Shown here one piece after another: positions 39,564 to 48,845 of a DNA stretch of 58,530 bases. The notes beneath the pieces were generated by a model. That model was not told the DNA's origin. It made no database searches and saw nothing but the letters and a program-made list of their open reading frames with translations. This stretch comes from an uncultured Lachnospiraceae bacterium (GTDB lineage Bacteria; Bacillota; Clostridia; Lachnospirales; Lachnospiraceae). The stretch covers positions 1-58,530 of the forward strand of contig CARQVR010000016.1 in NCBI GenBank assembly GCA_949051815.1. The letters are read 5' to 3'. The stretch's first letter is position 1. Every line of letters begins with the position of its first letter. A program made the position numbers and the translations under genes.

Positions 39564-40652
39564 TCACAGAAGAACGGGTTTCCCCCACACAATCTTCTCC
39601 GGGCATACACCATAAGCCTCCAATTCACTGCTGATCTCTTCCGCCACGTTTTCCTGATATACCGCAATCAGCAGATAATCATAGGAGCAGTCTCTGACAT
39701 CCCCGGCATCCGCCACCTGCAAGCCCTGTTTCCGATATAACATGGCATTTTTATCTGCCCACAGCGCAATCTGGCAATAGTCCGTCATTTTTACCAGCTT
39801 ATAATAATCTTCTCCCACACGCCCCGCACCGTATAGAACAATTTTTGTGCCCTCCGGAATTAAGTCATATGGAAACCGATACAGAAACGCGCCTTTATTT
39901 CTCTCAAGTATCTTTCCTGTTTTAAACGCTTTGCCCATCCATGCGTAATCTATGCCTTTCTCCTCATCCACAGACGTATAATCCGCAAACGATTCAATCA
40001 TCCGGTCATATACGGCGCAGTTCTCTCCGTCAATCCCTGCAAGCTCCAACAGCTTTTTCCAGTCTGTCAATCCCTGATTGCATTCAAAAAATGCTCTAAG
40101 CACTCTGTAAAAGGACATCCCGACAGGAACTGGAAACGGAAAAACCCATTCATAATCAATTATTTTGATTCCGCTTCCCTCCACAAAAAAAATATTTTCC
40201 GCCGAACAGTCAAAATTGGAAATGCGGGTTGCCCCGACTCCCTCCAGCTCCTGCGCTTTGCCAAATACCGTCTCAAAGTCTTTTGACGGTATAAATTTAC
40301 AGATATTCTTATCGTTCCCTGCAATCAGGTTCCGCCACTGTCTTAAGAGCGCACTGATCCTTTCTTCATTCTCCGGCTCTGCCAGATACTCCCGCAGTCT
40401 GCCGCCCATCGTCTGCCCCTCAATATAGGGAGTCAGCAGTTTACCTTCCTCCCACTGTCCATGCAGCACATACTCCCCATACACAGGCTCCATCACACTC
40501 TCATTGCGAAACGTATTTTCCACATGTTCCAGAGCCTCTGTACAAGCCGCCTCTTTCAGCACATATTTTTTTCCGTCTGCACACACAATTCTGGTAATAA
40601 TCTGAAACTTTTTCTTCCGGCCCTGCGCCATTCTGCTGTATAATACCTTCAT
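39564..40652 (-). CDS. Kinase-fold protein with C-terminal Rossmann module
   Basis: 362-residue protein. Residues 1-260 look like an aminoglycoside/choline-kinase-type fold: YVLKEA with Lys33, ISNFDCSAENIFF with Asp148 and Asn153 as catalytic-loop residues, and KIIDYEWVFPFP with the metal Asp166. Residues 265-362 are the recurrent module (KIVLYGAGRVGEDYY). It should phosphorylate a small molecule or glycan end. It follows a methyltransferase gene by 14 bases, recalling the methyltransferase-kinase pair fused in the O-antigen chain terminator WbdD. The ATG at 40652 follows GGGAG. Confidence 0.78.
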   Translation of the reverse strand: MKVLYSRMAQGRKKKFQIITRIVCADGKKYVLKEAACTEALEHVENTFRNESVMEPVYGEYVLHGQWEEGKLLTPYIEGQTMGGRLREYLAEPENEERISALLRQWRNLIAGNDKNICKFIPSKDFETVFGKAQELEGVGATRISNFDCSAENIFFVEGSGIKIIDYEWVFPFPVPVGMSFYRVLRAFFECNQGLTDWKKLLELAGIDGENCAVYDRMIESFADYTSVDEEKGIDYAWMGKAFKTGKILERNKGAFLYRFPYDLIPEGTKIVLYGAGRVGEDYYKLVKMTDYCQIALWADKNAMLYRKQGLQVADAGDVRDCSYDYLLIAVYQENVAEEISSELEAYGVCPEKIVWGKPVLL

Positions 40653-40666
40653 CTCTTTTTCTCCCG

Positions 40667-41578
40667 CTATCTTAGACATACCAAAAACGAATTGGAAAAA
40701 ATCCGGAATTCATCTTCCATCTGCAGACTGTTCATAAATTTAATCTCGTCAAAACACTCTTCCCTGGCCGCCACATAGTTGCTGGATTTCACAAACCGGC
40801 TGCCTCTGGCTGGCAGATAATCATCGGAATAAATTTCACACGGAAACTTATAGTCCGGATAGGGATAATAAAATTCCGGCGCTTCAAAGCCGCAGCGCCT
40901 GAACAGACCGTTCAACTCATGATAGGAAAATGTCCGCGCCCTGCCCTGACCGATATATCCCTCAATACCGTCAAACGCCACCCCCGAATGATCTTCCTTA
41001 CAGCCGGAAAAATACTTTAGTCCCAAACGGTTTTCTATGGCTATGTATATTTTCCCGCCTGCCTTCAGTTTTTGTCTGACATCCGTCAGAAAGGCCGCGA
41101 ACGGATCCGCCGCATGAATATAATAACCGGCATATTCCAATACACCTATTAACGTGATGACATCGTATTTCTTCTCATGTATCGAATCCTCATAATTACA
41201 TACCTGTATGCTTATATTTTCGTAGTCCTTATGCCGGTACGCATTGATCAGGGATCTTCTCTTAGACAAATCTATGCAGTATACATGCTTCGCCTTATCT
41301 GCCAGCGCTCCCGTCACGGCGCCGCACCCTGCACCGATCTCCAATACCTCATCCTGCCCGGAAATATCCATCACATCCGTTATAAACTCCCGCTCTCTGG
41401 CCAGATGATAGTATATCGCGAAATCCCCGCACCGGGACAAAATCTCATCATAGTCTCCCGTGCTCTTTACAATTTCCAGTAATTCCTCTTCGATATCCCC
41501 GTCTGAATACTGATCGCTTCCACTGTAACGGCTCAAATCCAGATCCACATTTCCTATCAAAAGTTTCTGATTATCCAT
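40667..41578 (-). CDS. Class I SAM-dependent methyltransferase
   Basis: 303-residue protein with a Rossmann-type methyltransferase core: EVLEIGAGCGAVTGALA (motif I) at about 75-91, VYCIDLSKRR for the acidic loop, DVITLIGVLEYA and LKAGGKIYIAIENRLGLK. The acceptor is unknown. It lacks the recurrent Rossmann module, but the kinase just downstream carries it. The pair could act in sequence on a glycan end, phosphorylating and then methylating it. Confidence 0.87.
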   Translation of the reverse strand: MDNQKLLIGNVDLDLSRYSGSDQYSDGDIEEELLEIVKSTGDYDEILSRCGDFAIYYHLAREREFITDVMDISGQDEVLEIGAGCGAVTGALADKAKHVYCIDLSKRRSLINAYRHKDYENISIQVCNYEDSIHEKKYDVITLIGVLEYAGYYIHAADPFAAFLTDVRQKLKAGGKIYIAIENRLGLKYFSGCKEDHSGVAFDGIEGYIGQGRARTFSYHELNGLFRRCGFEAPEFYYPYPDYKFPCEIYSDDYLPARGSRFVKSSNYVAAREECFDEIKFMNSLQMEDEFRIFSNSFLVCLR

Positions 41579-41619
41579 ACATACTGCCTTCCTGCCCGCT
41601 AAAGCCCTGGTCCGCTCTT

Positions 41620-42804
41620 TTACACTTTCCTCCAGACAAACCGATCCACAATGCCAGTGTAGCTCTGAATAATCTTAACCACCTTCGTGCTGACATTTTT
41701 TTCACTGTAATCATATACCGGCGATGCCGATTCCCCGTCCTCGTTCATCGTAACCGCCAGTTCCACCGCTTGTAATAACGATTCTTCACTAACCCCGGCC
41801 AGCACAAAATTCGCCTTGTCCATGGCTTCCGGTCTCTCGGTAGACGTCCTTATGCATACAGCCGGAAAGCTGTGACCGTTGGCCGCATAAAATGCGCTTT
41901 CTTCCGGCAGTGTTCCTGAATCGGACACCACGACGAAAGCATTCATCTGCAGATTGTTATAATCAAAGAAGCCTAAAGGCGCGTGCCTTATAATCCGCTT
42001 ATCCAGAGCAATCTCCGACTGCTCTATTCTTTTTTGTGAACGGGGATGGCAGGAATACAGAATCGGCATGTCATATTTTTCTGCCAACGCATTCAGCGCG
42101 TTAAACAGAGAGCGGAAGGTTTTTTCCGAATCTATGTTTTCTTCTCTATGTGCCGAAAGCAAAATATATTTTTTCGGTGCCAGTCCCAATCTGTCTATAA
42201 TATCCGAACTCCTGATTCCATCCAGATTGTTGCTAAGTACCTCCGTCATCGGAGAACCCGTCACAAAAACCCGTTCTTTCGGCAGTCCGCATTCGTGCAG
42301 ATATTTCCTTGCATGTTCGGAATATGCCATGTTTACATCGGAAATGATATCCACAATACGCCTGTTTGTCTCTTCCGGCAGGCACTCATCCTTGCATCTG
42401 TTGCCCGCTTCCATATGAAAGATAGGTATATGCAGTCTTTTCGCTGCAAGAACGGACAGACAGCTATTGGTATCTCCCAAAACCAGCAGCGCATCCGGCT
42501 TCGTTTCCCTCATCAGTTTATAGGAACAGTTGATAATGTTTCCGTATGTGGCCCCTAGATCGTCTCCGACTGCATTCATATAAACTTCCGGCGGAGCAAT
42601 CTTTAATTCTTCAAAAAAAACACCGTTTAAATTGTAATCATAATTTTGCCCCGTATGCGCCAATATACAGTCAAAATATTTCCTGCATTTCCCGATCACG
42701 GCACTAAGCCTTATAATTTCAGGCCGCGTCCCCACGATAATTAAAAGCTTTAACTTTCCATTATCCCTGAAACTAACGTCTCTATAATCTAATTTCATGT
42801 CCAA
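41620..42804 (-). CDS. capG: UDP-GlcNAc 2-epimerase family, CapG-type
   Basis: Non-hydrolysing UDP-sugar 2-epimerase of 394 residues. Motifs are IIVGTRPEIIRLSAVI at the N-terminus, LVLGDTNS, FHMEAGNRCKDECLPEE, LLSAHREENID and VVSDSGTLPEES. Alone it could be WecB, but it lies directly after capE and capF, which with CapG make UDP-N-acetyl-L-fucosamine: CapG performs the last 2-epimerisation. I keep a TTG start at 42804 because AGGAGGAG lies at a good distance from it; an ATG two codons later is the alternative. Confidence 0.9.
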   Translation of the reverse strand: MDMKLDYRDVSFRDNGKLKLLIIVGTRPEIIRLSAVIGKCRKYFDCILAHTGQNYDYNLNGVFFEELKIAPPEVYMNAVGDDLGATYGNIINCSYKLMRETKPDALLVLGDTNSCLSVLAAKRLHIPIFHMEAGNRCKDECLPEETNRRIVDIISDVNMAYSEHARKYLHECGLPKERVFVTGSPMTEVLSNNLDGIRSSDIIDRLGLAPKKYILLSAHREENIDSEKTFRSLFNALNALAEKYDMPILYSCHPRSQKRIEQSEIALDKRIIRHAPLGFFDYNNLQMNAFVVVSDSGTLPEESAFYAANGHSFPAVCIRTSTERPEAMDKANFVLAGVSEESLLQAVELAVTMNEDGESASPVYDYSEKNVSTKVVKIIQSYTGIVDRFVWRKV

Positions 42805-42837
42805 GACAAGTCTCCTCCTACCCTGATTATTAATTCC

Positions 42838-44037
42838 TCACACATTCTCGGAAAATGTGTCGGGATGCATCGGGTCAAACTGCTCGTTTGCCCACATCAC
42901 TGTCACCAGATCTTCCGTTTCCGACAGGTTGATAATGTTATGTGTATATCCCGGAAGCATTTGTATTCCTTCTATCTTCTCTCCCGACACTTCATATCTT
43001 ATCACCTCGTCAGATCCGATTTTTCTCTCCTCTATGAGTCCATGTCCTGCTACAACAAAGAAAATTTCCCACTTGCTGTTATGCCAGTGCTGTCCTTTCG
43101 TAATACCCGGTTTGCTTATATTAACCGACACTTGTCCGCATTTATCAGTCTTTAATAATTCCGTGAAGCTTCCTCTCTCATCCTTGTTCATCCTAAGCGC
43201 ATAAATCGCCTTTTCCTTTGGCAGATAAGAAAGGTAGGTTGAATACAGTTTCTTCGCAAAAGATCCGGATGCTATTTCCGGCATAACCAGGGTATCCGTC
43301 TGCTTGCGGAACTGTTCAAGCAGCTCGACAATGTTACCAAGCGTCGCATGATATACCGTAGGAACGAAGCAATACTTTCCGTTCGCATCTTCTGTCATTT
43401 TAAATTCATTCCATTCGCATCTATGCTCTTTCCCCTCCATAGCGTCAAACATTTCCTGAATCAAGTCATCTATATAGACCAGATCCAATTCCACAGAAGC
43501 GTCGTTGATCTGAATCGGCAGATCATTGGCGATATTATTGCAAAAAGTAGCAATGACGGAATTATAATTTGGCCGGCACCATTTCCCAAACATATTGGGA
43601 ATCCGGTATACCAACACTCTGGCTCCCGTTTTCTTTGCATATGTAAACAGCAATTCCTCAGCCGCCAGCTTGGATTTTCCATATTCGCTGCCCGCAAATC
43701 TGCCATGCAGCGTGGCCTGAATAGAAGATGCATACATAATAGGACATTTATTATTCCACTTTTCCAGTTCCTGCAGCAGATGGCAGGGAAACATATAATT
43801 GCCTGTCATAAATTCGGACGTTTCCTTAGGCCTGTTAATTCCGGCAAAATTAAACACAAAGTCCGCTTTCCGGCAAAAGTATGAAAGCTCCTCCACCGAA
43901 GTATTCAGATCATATTCATATATCTCATGTATAATCAGGTTTTCGCGCGTCCTGTCCTTTGCATCCCTGATATTTTTTAATGCCGCCACAAAATTTTTTC
44001 CCATAAATCCGGCTGAACCAGTCACAAGTATATTCAT
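42838..44037 (-). CDS. capF: CapF-type epimerase/reductase for UDP-L-FucNAc
   Basis: 399-residue bifunctional protein. The N-terminal half is an SDR: MNILVTGSAGFMGKNF, FNFAGINRPK and the catalytic YGKSKLAAEEL. The C-terminal part is a cupin with KGQHWHNSKWEIFFV, holding the metal-binding His pair. CapF in Staphylococcus aureus epimerises with the cupin and reduces with the SDR domain. It starts three bases after capE and ends 33 bases before capG. Confidence 0.92.
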   Translation of the reverse strand: MNILVTGSAGFMGKNFVAALKNIRDAKDRTRENLIIHEIYEYDLNTSVEELSYFCRKADFVFNFAGINRPKETSEFMTGNYMFPCHLLQELEKWNNKCPIMYASSIQATLHGRFAGSEYGKSKLAAEELLFTYAKKTGARVLVYRIPNMFGKWCRPNYNSVIATFCNNIANDLPIQINDASVELDLVYIDDLIQEMFDAMEGKEHRCEWNEFKMTEDANGKYCFVPTVYHATLGNIVELLEQFRKQTDTLVMPEIASGSFAKKLYSTYLSYLPKEKAIYALRMNKDERGSFTELLKTDKCGQVSVNISKPGITKGQHWHNSKWEIFFVVAGHGLIEERKIGSDEVIRYEVSGEKIEGIQMLPGYTHNIINLSETEDLVTVMWANEQFDPMHPDTFSENV

Positions 44038-44040
44038 GCC

Positions 44041-45099
44041 TTACTTTCCCTCAATTCTTTTAATGCTTTCCCATGCCGCCAATTCTTCCTGCACATAGCG
44101 CAGCGCCAGCAATTTTTCTTTCACCTGCTCTACATCCAGAATTTTTGTGTTGTTACTATTAAATTCTGTCAAATGCGCATGTTCTTTATTTCCTACCTTA
44201 ACGTATTTATCATAATTTAAATCCCGCTTATCGCAGGGCACTCTGTAAAAATCTCCTAAATCAAACGCGTGCGCACATTCCTCCTGTGTCAGTAATGTTT
44301 CGCACTTCTTTTCTCCGTGTCTTATTCCTATCGTTTTAATCTCATGCCCCGGCTCAAAAATTTCCGTAACAGCCTTTGCCAGCGTTTCAATCGTGCAGGC
44401 CGGCGCTTTTTGGACCATGATGTCTCCGCTTACCCCGTGTTCAAAAGCAAAAAGCACCAAATCGACCGCTTCCTCAAGCGACATGATAAAGCGGGTCATT
44501 GCCGGATCGGTGATTGTAATCGGAACCCCCTGCTTAATCTGGTCTATCCATAGGGGGATCACCGATCCCCTTGAACACATGACATTTCCGTATCTGGTGC
44601 AGCATATTTTTGTGCTGCCTGCTATAACTGCTCTGGATTTCGCCACGATAACCTTTTCCATCATGGCCTTAGACGTTCCCATCGCATTAATAGGATAGGC
44701 GGCCTTATCAGTCGACAGACAGATAACGGCTTTAACCCCCGCTGCAATTGCCGCAGTCAGAACATGATCCGTACCCAGAACATTTGTTTTAACTGCCTCA
44801 ACAGGAAAAAATTCACAGGACGGCACCTGTTTTAAAGCTGCCGCATGAAATATGTAATCAACACCGTTGACCGCGCTCCTGATGGAATCAATATCCCTGA
44901 CATCTCCGATGTAAAACTTTATTTTATCGGCCACTTCCGGCATCCTGACCTGAAATTCGTGACGCATATCATCCTGCTTCTTTTCATCACGGGAAAATAT
45001 TCTGATCTCTCCTATATCAGTATCCAGAAACCTGTTTAAAATGGCATTTCCAAAAGAGCCCGTCCCTCCGGTTATCAAAAGTGTCTTATCCTTAAACAT
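44041..45099 (-). CDS. capE: CapE-type UDP-GlcNAc 4,6-dehydratase/5-epimerase
   Basis: First enzyme of the UDP-L-FucNAc route, 352 residues. LLITGGTGSFGNAILNRFL binds NADP; HAAALKQVPSCEFFP and STDKAAYPINAMGTSKAMME form the catalytic part, where Met stands in place of the usual Tyr of YxxxK, as known for CapE-type enzymes. The hexameric FlaA1/CapE soluble type fits, since no membrane helices are present. The ATG at 45099 follows AGGGAG by nine bases; an ATG nine bases upstream abuts that site. Confidence 0.92.
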   Translation of the reverse strand: MFKDKTLLITGGTGSFGNAILNRFLDTDIGEIRIFSRDEKKQDDMRHEFQVRMPEVADKIKFYIGDVRDIDSIRSAVNGVDYIFHAAALKQVPSCEFFPVEAVKTNVLGTDHVLTAAIAAGVKAVICLSTDKAAYPINAMGTSKAMMEKVIVAKSRAVIAGSTKICCTRYGNVMCSRGSVIPLWIDQIKQGVPITITDPAMTRFIMSLEEAVDLVLFAFEHGVSGDIMVQKAPACTIETLAKAVTEIFEPGHEIKTIGIRHGEKKCETLLTQEECAHAFDLGDFYRVPCDKRDLNYDKYVKVGNKEHAHLTEFNSNNTKILDVEQVKEKLLALRYVQEELAAWESIKRIEGK

Positions 45100-45114
45100 C
45101 TCTTTCATCTCCCT

Positions 45115-46290
45115 TTAATTATCCCAACAGCCCTCTCTCTTTATTTTTAGAAAAAAAGTCTCTCCAAGATGGTATTTATTTAACGGATGATTTACTGCCC
45201 GTCTGATTTTTTCATAATCCTCCAGGTTTGTTTCATAGCAAAGCAGGCCTTCCAGCAGTTCATAAATAAAGAAATATTTACTCGTACTTTCCAGTGTCTC
45301 CTGCGCTATGATCATTCTAAGGCCTGACAAAATCCTGCTTTCCAGCTCTTCCTGCCGCCCCGTTTCCATTGCACATTCACGAATAATACTGTCTTCAAAC
45401 ATTTTTAACGCATTGGCTGCCTTTTCTTCCGTTGTCAGTTTACAATCTGGATGGCACATGGTATACAATTCATCAGTCAGTTCGCCCATCCGTCTGCCTG
45501 ACCAGTATTCTCTGACTTCTTCCTGATACAAGTTCCACTCTTTATATAGTGATTTGTTGCCTGTATAGATATCGTTGAACATTTCGTGCAGATACGGATA
45601 ATATTTACCTTCCGATGCATTCATATGGGGAACTCCATACACCATAAAATCATACACTGCATCTTTCATAACGAATGCAGAGTGTACATCGTTAGCTATC
45701 GCTATATTGAACAGCGTATCTGCTCCATATACGTCATTGCGGAACGGATGCTTTAACATCAGCTCCCTTTTATACAAATTTGCCTGATTGTGATTCAATC
45801 CCTGAAGTGTCAACGTAAACCAGGCATTTCTCACTTCGTTCTCATCAGATAAAAAAACATCTTTCTTTACCTTCTGGTCCGCTTTTCCACAATCATATAC
45901 CATAATTTTTTGCTCTTCATCGCATCTATGCGAAAGAACCTTTGTCCAAACCACATCCGGCTCATATTTCTTCACAATCTGAGCCATTTTTGCCAACATA
46001 CCTTCCCGCATCCGGTCATCAGAGTTTAGTATGTATATATATTTCCCTGTGGCCTCCCTGATTCCGTTGTTAAAGCTTGCGTAAATCCACTGATTCTTTT
46101 GGTGGATCACCCGAATCCTTTTATCCTGCCCGGCAATTTTATCAACAACCTGCGGTGTATTGTCGGTAGAGCCATCATCGACAATGATATATTCATAATC
46201 ATCAAACCCTTGCCGCAATACGCTCTTTACCGCATTTTTTACATACTTTTCATTGTTATATACCGGCGTAATAATTGAAATTAACGGCAT
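45115..46290 (-). CDS. Glycosyltransferase family 2
   Basis: 391-residue protein with a clear GT-A domain at 1-110: ISIITPVYNNEKYVKNAV, YIIVDDGSTDNTPQVV and the metal-binding ILNSDDRM. The rest is helical and specific to this protein; no membrane helix is seen, so the active site is cytoplasmic. It lies between the GT4 gene and capE with short spacers. Sugar specificity cannot be read from the sequence. Confidence 0.9.
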   Translation of the reverse strand: MPLISIITPVYNNEKYVKNAVKSVLRQGFDDYEYIIVDDGSTDNTPQVVDKIAGQDKRIRVIHQKNQWIYASFNNGIREATGKYIYILNSDDRMREGMLAKMAQIVKKYEPDVVWTKVLSHRCDEEQKIMVYDCGKADQKVKKDVFLSDENEVRNAWFTLTLQGLNHNQANLYKRELMLKHPFRNDVYGADTLFNIAIANDVHSAFVMKDAVYDFMVYGVPHMNASEGKYYPYLHEMFNDIYTGNKSLYKEWNLYQEEVREYWSGRRMGELTDELYTMCHPDCKLTTEEKAANALKMFEDSIIRECAMETGRQEELESRILSGLRMIIAQETLESTSKYFFIYELLEGLLCYETNLEDYEKIRRAVNHPLNKYHLGETFFLKIKREGCWDN

Positions 46291-46303
46291 GATTTCCTCC
46301 AGA

Positions 46304-47557
46304 TTATTTTTTCTGATTCTGTCCCACTATTTCCTGATACATGCTAAGCACTTTCTGTACATTCTTTTCCTCGTCGAAGTCTTCTAACGCCCGTTTCCGC
46401 GCATGTTCTGAAAATGTTTCTGCAAGCTGCCGGTCACTCATCAGCCTGTATAAGTAATATGCCAGCATATGCGGTTCATCGACCCGGTATATGTACCCCT
46501 CTTTCGCATGTTCCATCATGCTGCTCACCCCACCCACATCGGCCGCTATGCAGGGAACCCCTAATATCATTGCCTCTGCCAGGGAATTGGGCGAATTTTC
46601 GATCACAGAAGGCAGTACAAAAACATTTGCTTTAAGAAATTGCTCCCACATTTTTTTCTCACTCAGCGCACCCAGAAAACAAACCCGTTCCTCCAGTTGA
46701 TATTCTTTCATAATCCTTTTTATATATTTTCCATACGGAGAATTCATATTTCCCGCACATATATTCTGTCCGCCGATATAAACCTTTACCTCAGGAATCA
46801 ATTCCTTTAGCATATGGAACGCCCGAAGAAAAATATGCAGCCCTTTTACCGGATAGGATGCCTGACTTAAGAAAATAGAATACGGCTCACAATCTGCTAT
46901 CCGCCACTGTCCCTCATAAAAACTTTTTCGCAGTATTCTGCTGCACTTAAAATACCTGGCCGAAGGATTCATCAGTTTCACATAGGCGGCGTCAAAGTCT
47001 GTTCTTCCTTCAAAAAACTTTATTTGTCTGAACACATAATGTTCATACTGCCCATGAATTTCATACTTCTTCTTTTCCTTCTCCAAACAGGCTATTTCCC
47101 CCGACTCTCCTATGCAGGGCATCAGTCTGTCTTTCATAGAAATACCTGTACAATAATGTTTCGCAATCAGACTCATAATCCCTTGTATCGATATGACAAT
47201 CCTGTCTGAATCAATTCCCGCTCTCACCGCTGCATAGGTATGAAAATATTCACTTCCAAATATATGAACGACGTCCGGCTTTTCCACTGCATAAATATCC
47301 TTTAGAACCTTTTCCATCGTCTTATCATAAGTAAGCGCTCCCATATTTTCATAAAATCCATAGAACCTGATTTTATCCAGTTTCTTTTGAATCAATGATT
47401 TCGTTCTGGTTTGAGGGAAGCAATAAATAAATTCTATTTCTTCCATTTTCCTAAGATGATTTGACAACGCGGTCAACCACCCGCCCATCGGCGTATTTAT
47501 ACCTATTCTTTCACCCATTTCAGGCAGCGGCAAATTTGCGATCCACAGTATTTTCAA
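46304..47557 (-). CDS. Glycosyltransferase family 4
   Basis: 417-residue GT-B protein. KILWIANLPLPEMGE starts the acceptor half; SQASYPVKGLHIFLRAF and LPSVIENSPNSLAEAM, with the EX7E element of retaining GT4 enzymes, lie in the donor half. No Rossmann module is fused. I place the start at a TTG (47557) with AAGGAG nine bases before it, 13 bases after the deacetylase gene; the open frame further upstream overlaps that gene. Confidence 0.87.
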   Translation of the reverse strand: MKILWIANLPLPEMGERIGINTPMGGWLTALSNHLRKMEEIEFIYCFPQTRTKSLIQKKLDKIRFYGFYENMGALTYDKTMEKVLKDIYAVEKPDVVHIFGSEYFHTYAAVRAGIDSDRIVISIQGIMSLIAKHYCTGISMKDRLMPCIGESGEIACLEKEKKKYEIHGQYEHYVFRQIKFFEGRTDFDAAYVKLMNPSARYFKCSRILRKSFYEGQWRIADCEPYSIFLSQASYPVKGLHIFLRAFHMLKELIPEVKVYIGGQNICAGNMNSPYGKYIKRIMKEYQLEERVCFLGALSEKKMWEQFLKANVFVLPSVIENSPNSLAEAMILGVPCIAADVGGVSSMMEHAKEGYIYRVDEPHMLAYYLYRLMSDRQLAETFSEHARKRALEDFDEEKNVQKVLSMYQEIVGQNQKK

Positions 47558-47570
47558 CAGTTTAATCTCC

Positions 47571-48845
47571 TTAAATAATCCAATGAATGACGCCTGTTTT
47601 ACAGTCACATAATTGTTTACTGATTTCTCTGGCATATTGCCCTTTTGTCAATATAATAAACGGTTCCCTCTGTCTGAGCTGATCTATCCCGTAAACGGAA
47701 TATCCCATGAAACATGTGCCTGTTTTTGATACGTCATTATCTCCAAATCCTATCAGTTTTTCCTTTAACCCATTCCTCAAAATCCAGCTGTATAATTCTT
47801 CTCCGCAATATCCTGTTCCCCAGATTAATATGTTCTCATTTCCCTTCAAAACCTGCATATCATTCTCAATACTGCCCATGTAGCCGATTTTTCCCACACC
47901 ACACTCTTTTTCCATGCAGTTTTGATTCCCTTTACTAAAAATGAAATCCATATATTTCACAAAATCTTCCTGATCGTAATTCCTGATTGTATATCTGGGC
48001 AATGTATATAAATTACTCTCAGCGTCAATATCTCCCGGATAGCCTGCAACCGCTTTTTCAAAACCCATTTCTTTCAGAATATCCACTGTCACATCCGAAA
48101 AATCGTCGGCTGTCCCAAACGGGTATGAAAAGAGATCCACTTTTTTATTTATCAACTGTTCCAAATATTTTCTGGATTCTGAAATTTCATACCACTGCTC
48201 CTCCTTCGTCATCCACTTTAAGGAAGGATGTGTCACCGTATGCGCGCCTATAGAAATACCCTCTGTAGAAGCTAATGTCTGAATTTCTTTTTCTGTCAGG
48301 CTCCTGCGATTGTCTCTTCCAATTTCCGGACAACCTGACCACTGGGACAGTCTTCGTAAATATAATCTCTTTTCATCTGGCGGCGATATCTGCAGCAGTC
48401 TCCTCAAATATTGATATAATTCGACACGCTGCTGTAATGTCTGCGTCGGCCATTTCACGTCAAAATAATCCGTCTTTAAATGAAAAAAATCTTTGTAGTT
48501 TCTACCTGCCAGAATATTCCTGTGCAAATTGTCTGTCCAAAATTCTTTCTCTGTTCCAACATTTCCTGTCGTAATAAACATAGTCGCCGGAATACCGTAC
48601 TGCTTCAAAACGGGCAAAGCGTGAGAGACCCAGTCATAGTAGCCATCATCAAACGTTATGATTACCGCATCCTCAGTCCCCTCTTCAAACCAATCTGAAA
48701 TATTTTCATTAAGATCTAAAATACGATAATTTTCCGCTAAATATTTCATATGCGCTCTAAAGTTTTCCGGAGAAACCGCAAGCATGTTAAAATCTTCTGT
48801 CAAATTCTCTACCCTATGGTATAACAGAATCTTAATCATTCTCAT
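47571..48845 (-). CDS. Polysaccharide deacetylase with C-terminal Rossmann module
   Basis: 424-residue protein. Residues 1-300 are a carbohydrate esterase family 4 domain: LLYHRVENL, VIITFDDGYYD (metal-binding Asp pair), ISIGAHTVTHPSL (metal-binding His pair) and LFSYPFGTADD. Residues 334-424 are the recurrent module (NILIWGTGYCGEEL, LIGFGDNDVSKTG). No signal peptide is present, so it works in the cytoplasm, unlike most peptidoglycan or chitin deacetylases. It may remove an acetyl group from an N-acetyl sugar, leaving a free amine for a later step. Confidence 0.87.
   Translation of the reverse strand: MRMIKILLYHRVENLTEDFNMLAVSPENFRAHMKYLAENYRILDLNENISDWFEEGTEDAVIITFDDGYYDWVSHALPVLKQYGIPATMFITTGNVGTEKEFWTDNLHRNILAGRNYKDFFHLKTDYFDVKWPTQTLQQRVELYQYLRRLLQISPPDEKRLYLRRLSQWSGCPEIGRDNRRSLTEKEIQTLASTEGISIGAHTVTHPSLKWMTKEEQWYEISESRKYLEQLINKKVDLFSYPFGTADDFSDVTVDILKEMGFEKAVAGYPGDIDAESNLYTLPRYTIRNYDQEDFVKYMDFIFSKGNQNCMEKECGVGKIGYMGSIENDMQVLKGNENILIWGTGYCGEELYSWILRNGLKEKLIGFGDNDVSKTGTCFMGYSVYGIDQLRQREPFIILTKGQYAREISKQLCDCKTGVIHWII

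Noticed and set aside
41620..42804. A plain WecB for ManNAc or enterobacterial common antigen
   Set aside because: Directly linked capE and capF point to CapG in the UDP-L-FucNAc route; WecB activity as such is chemically close and cannot be fully excluded.
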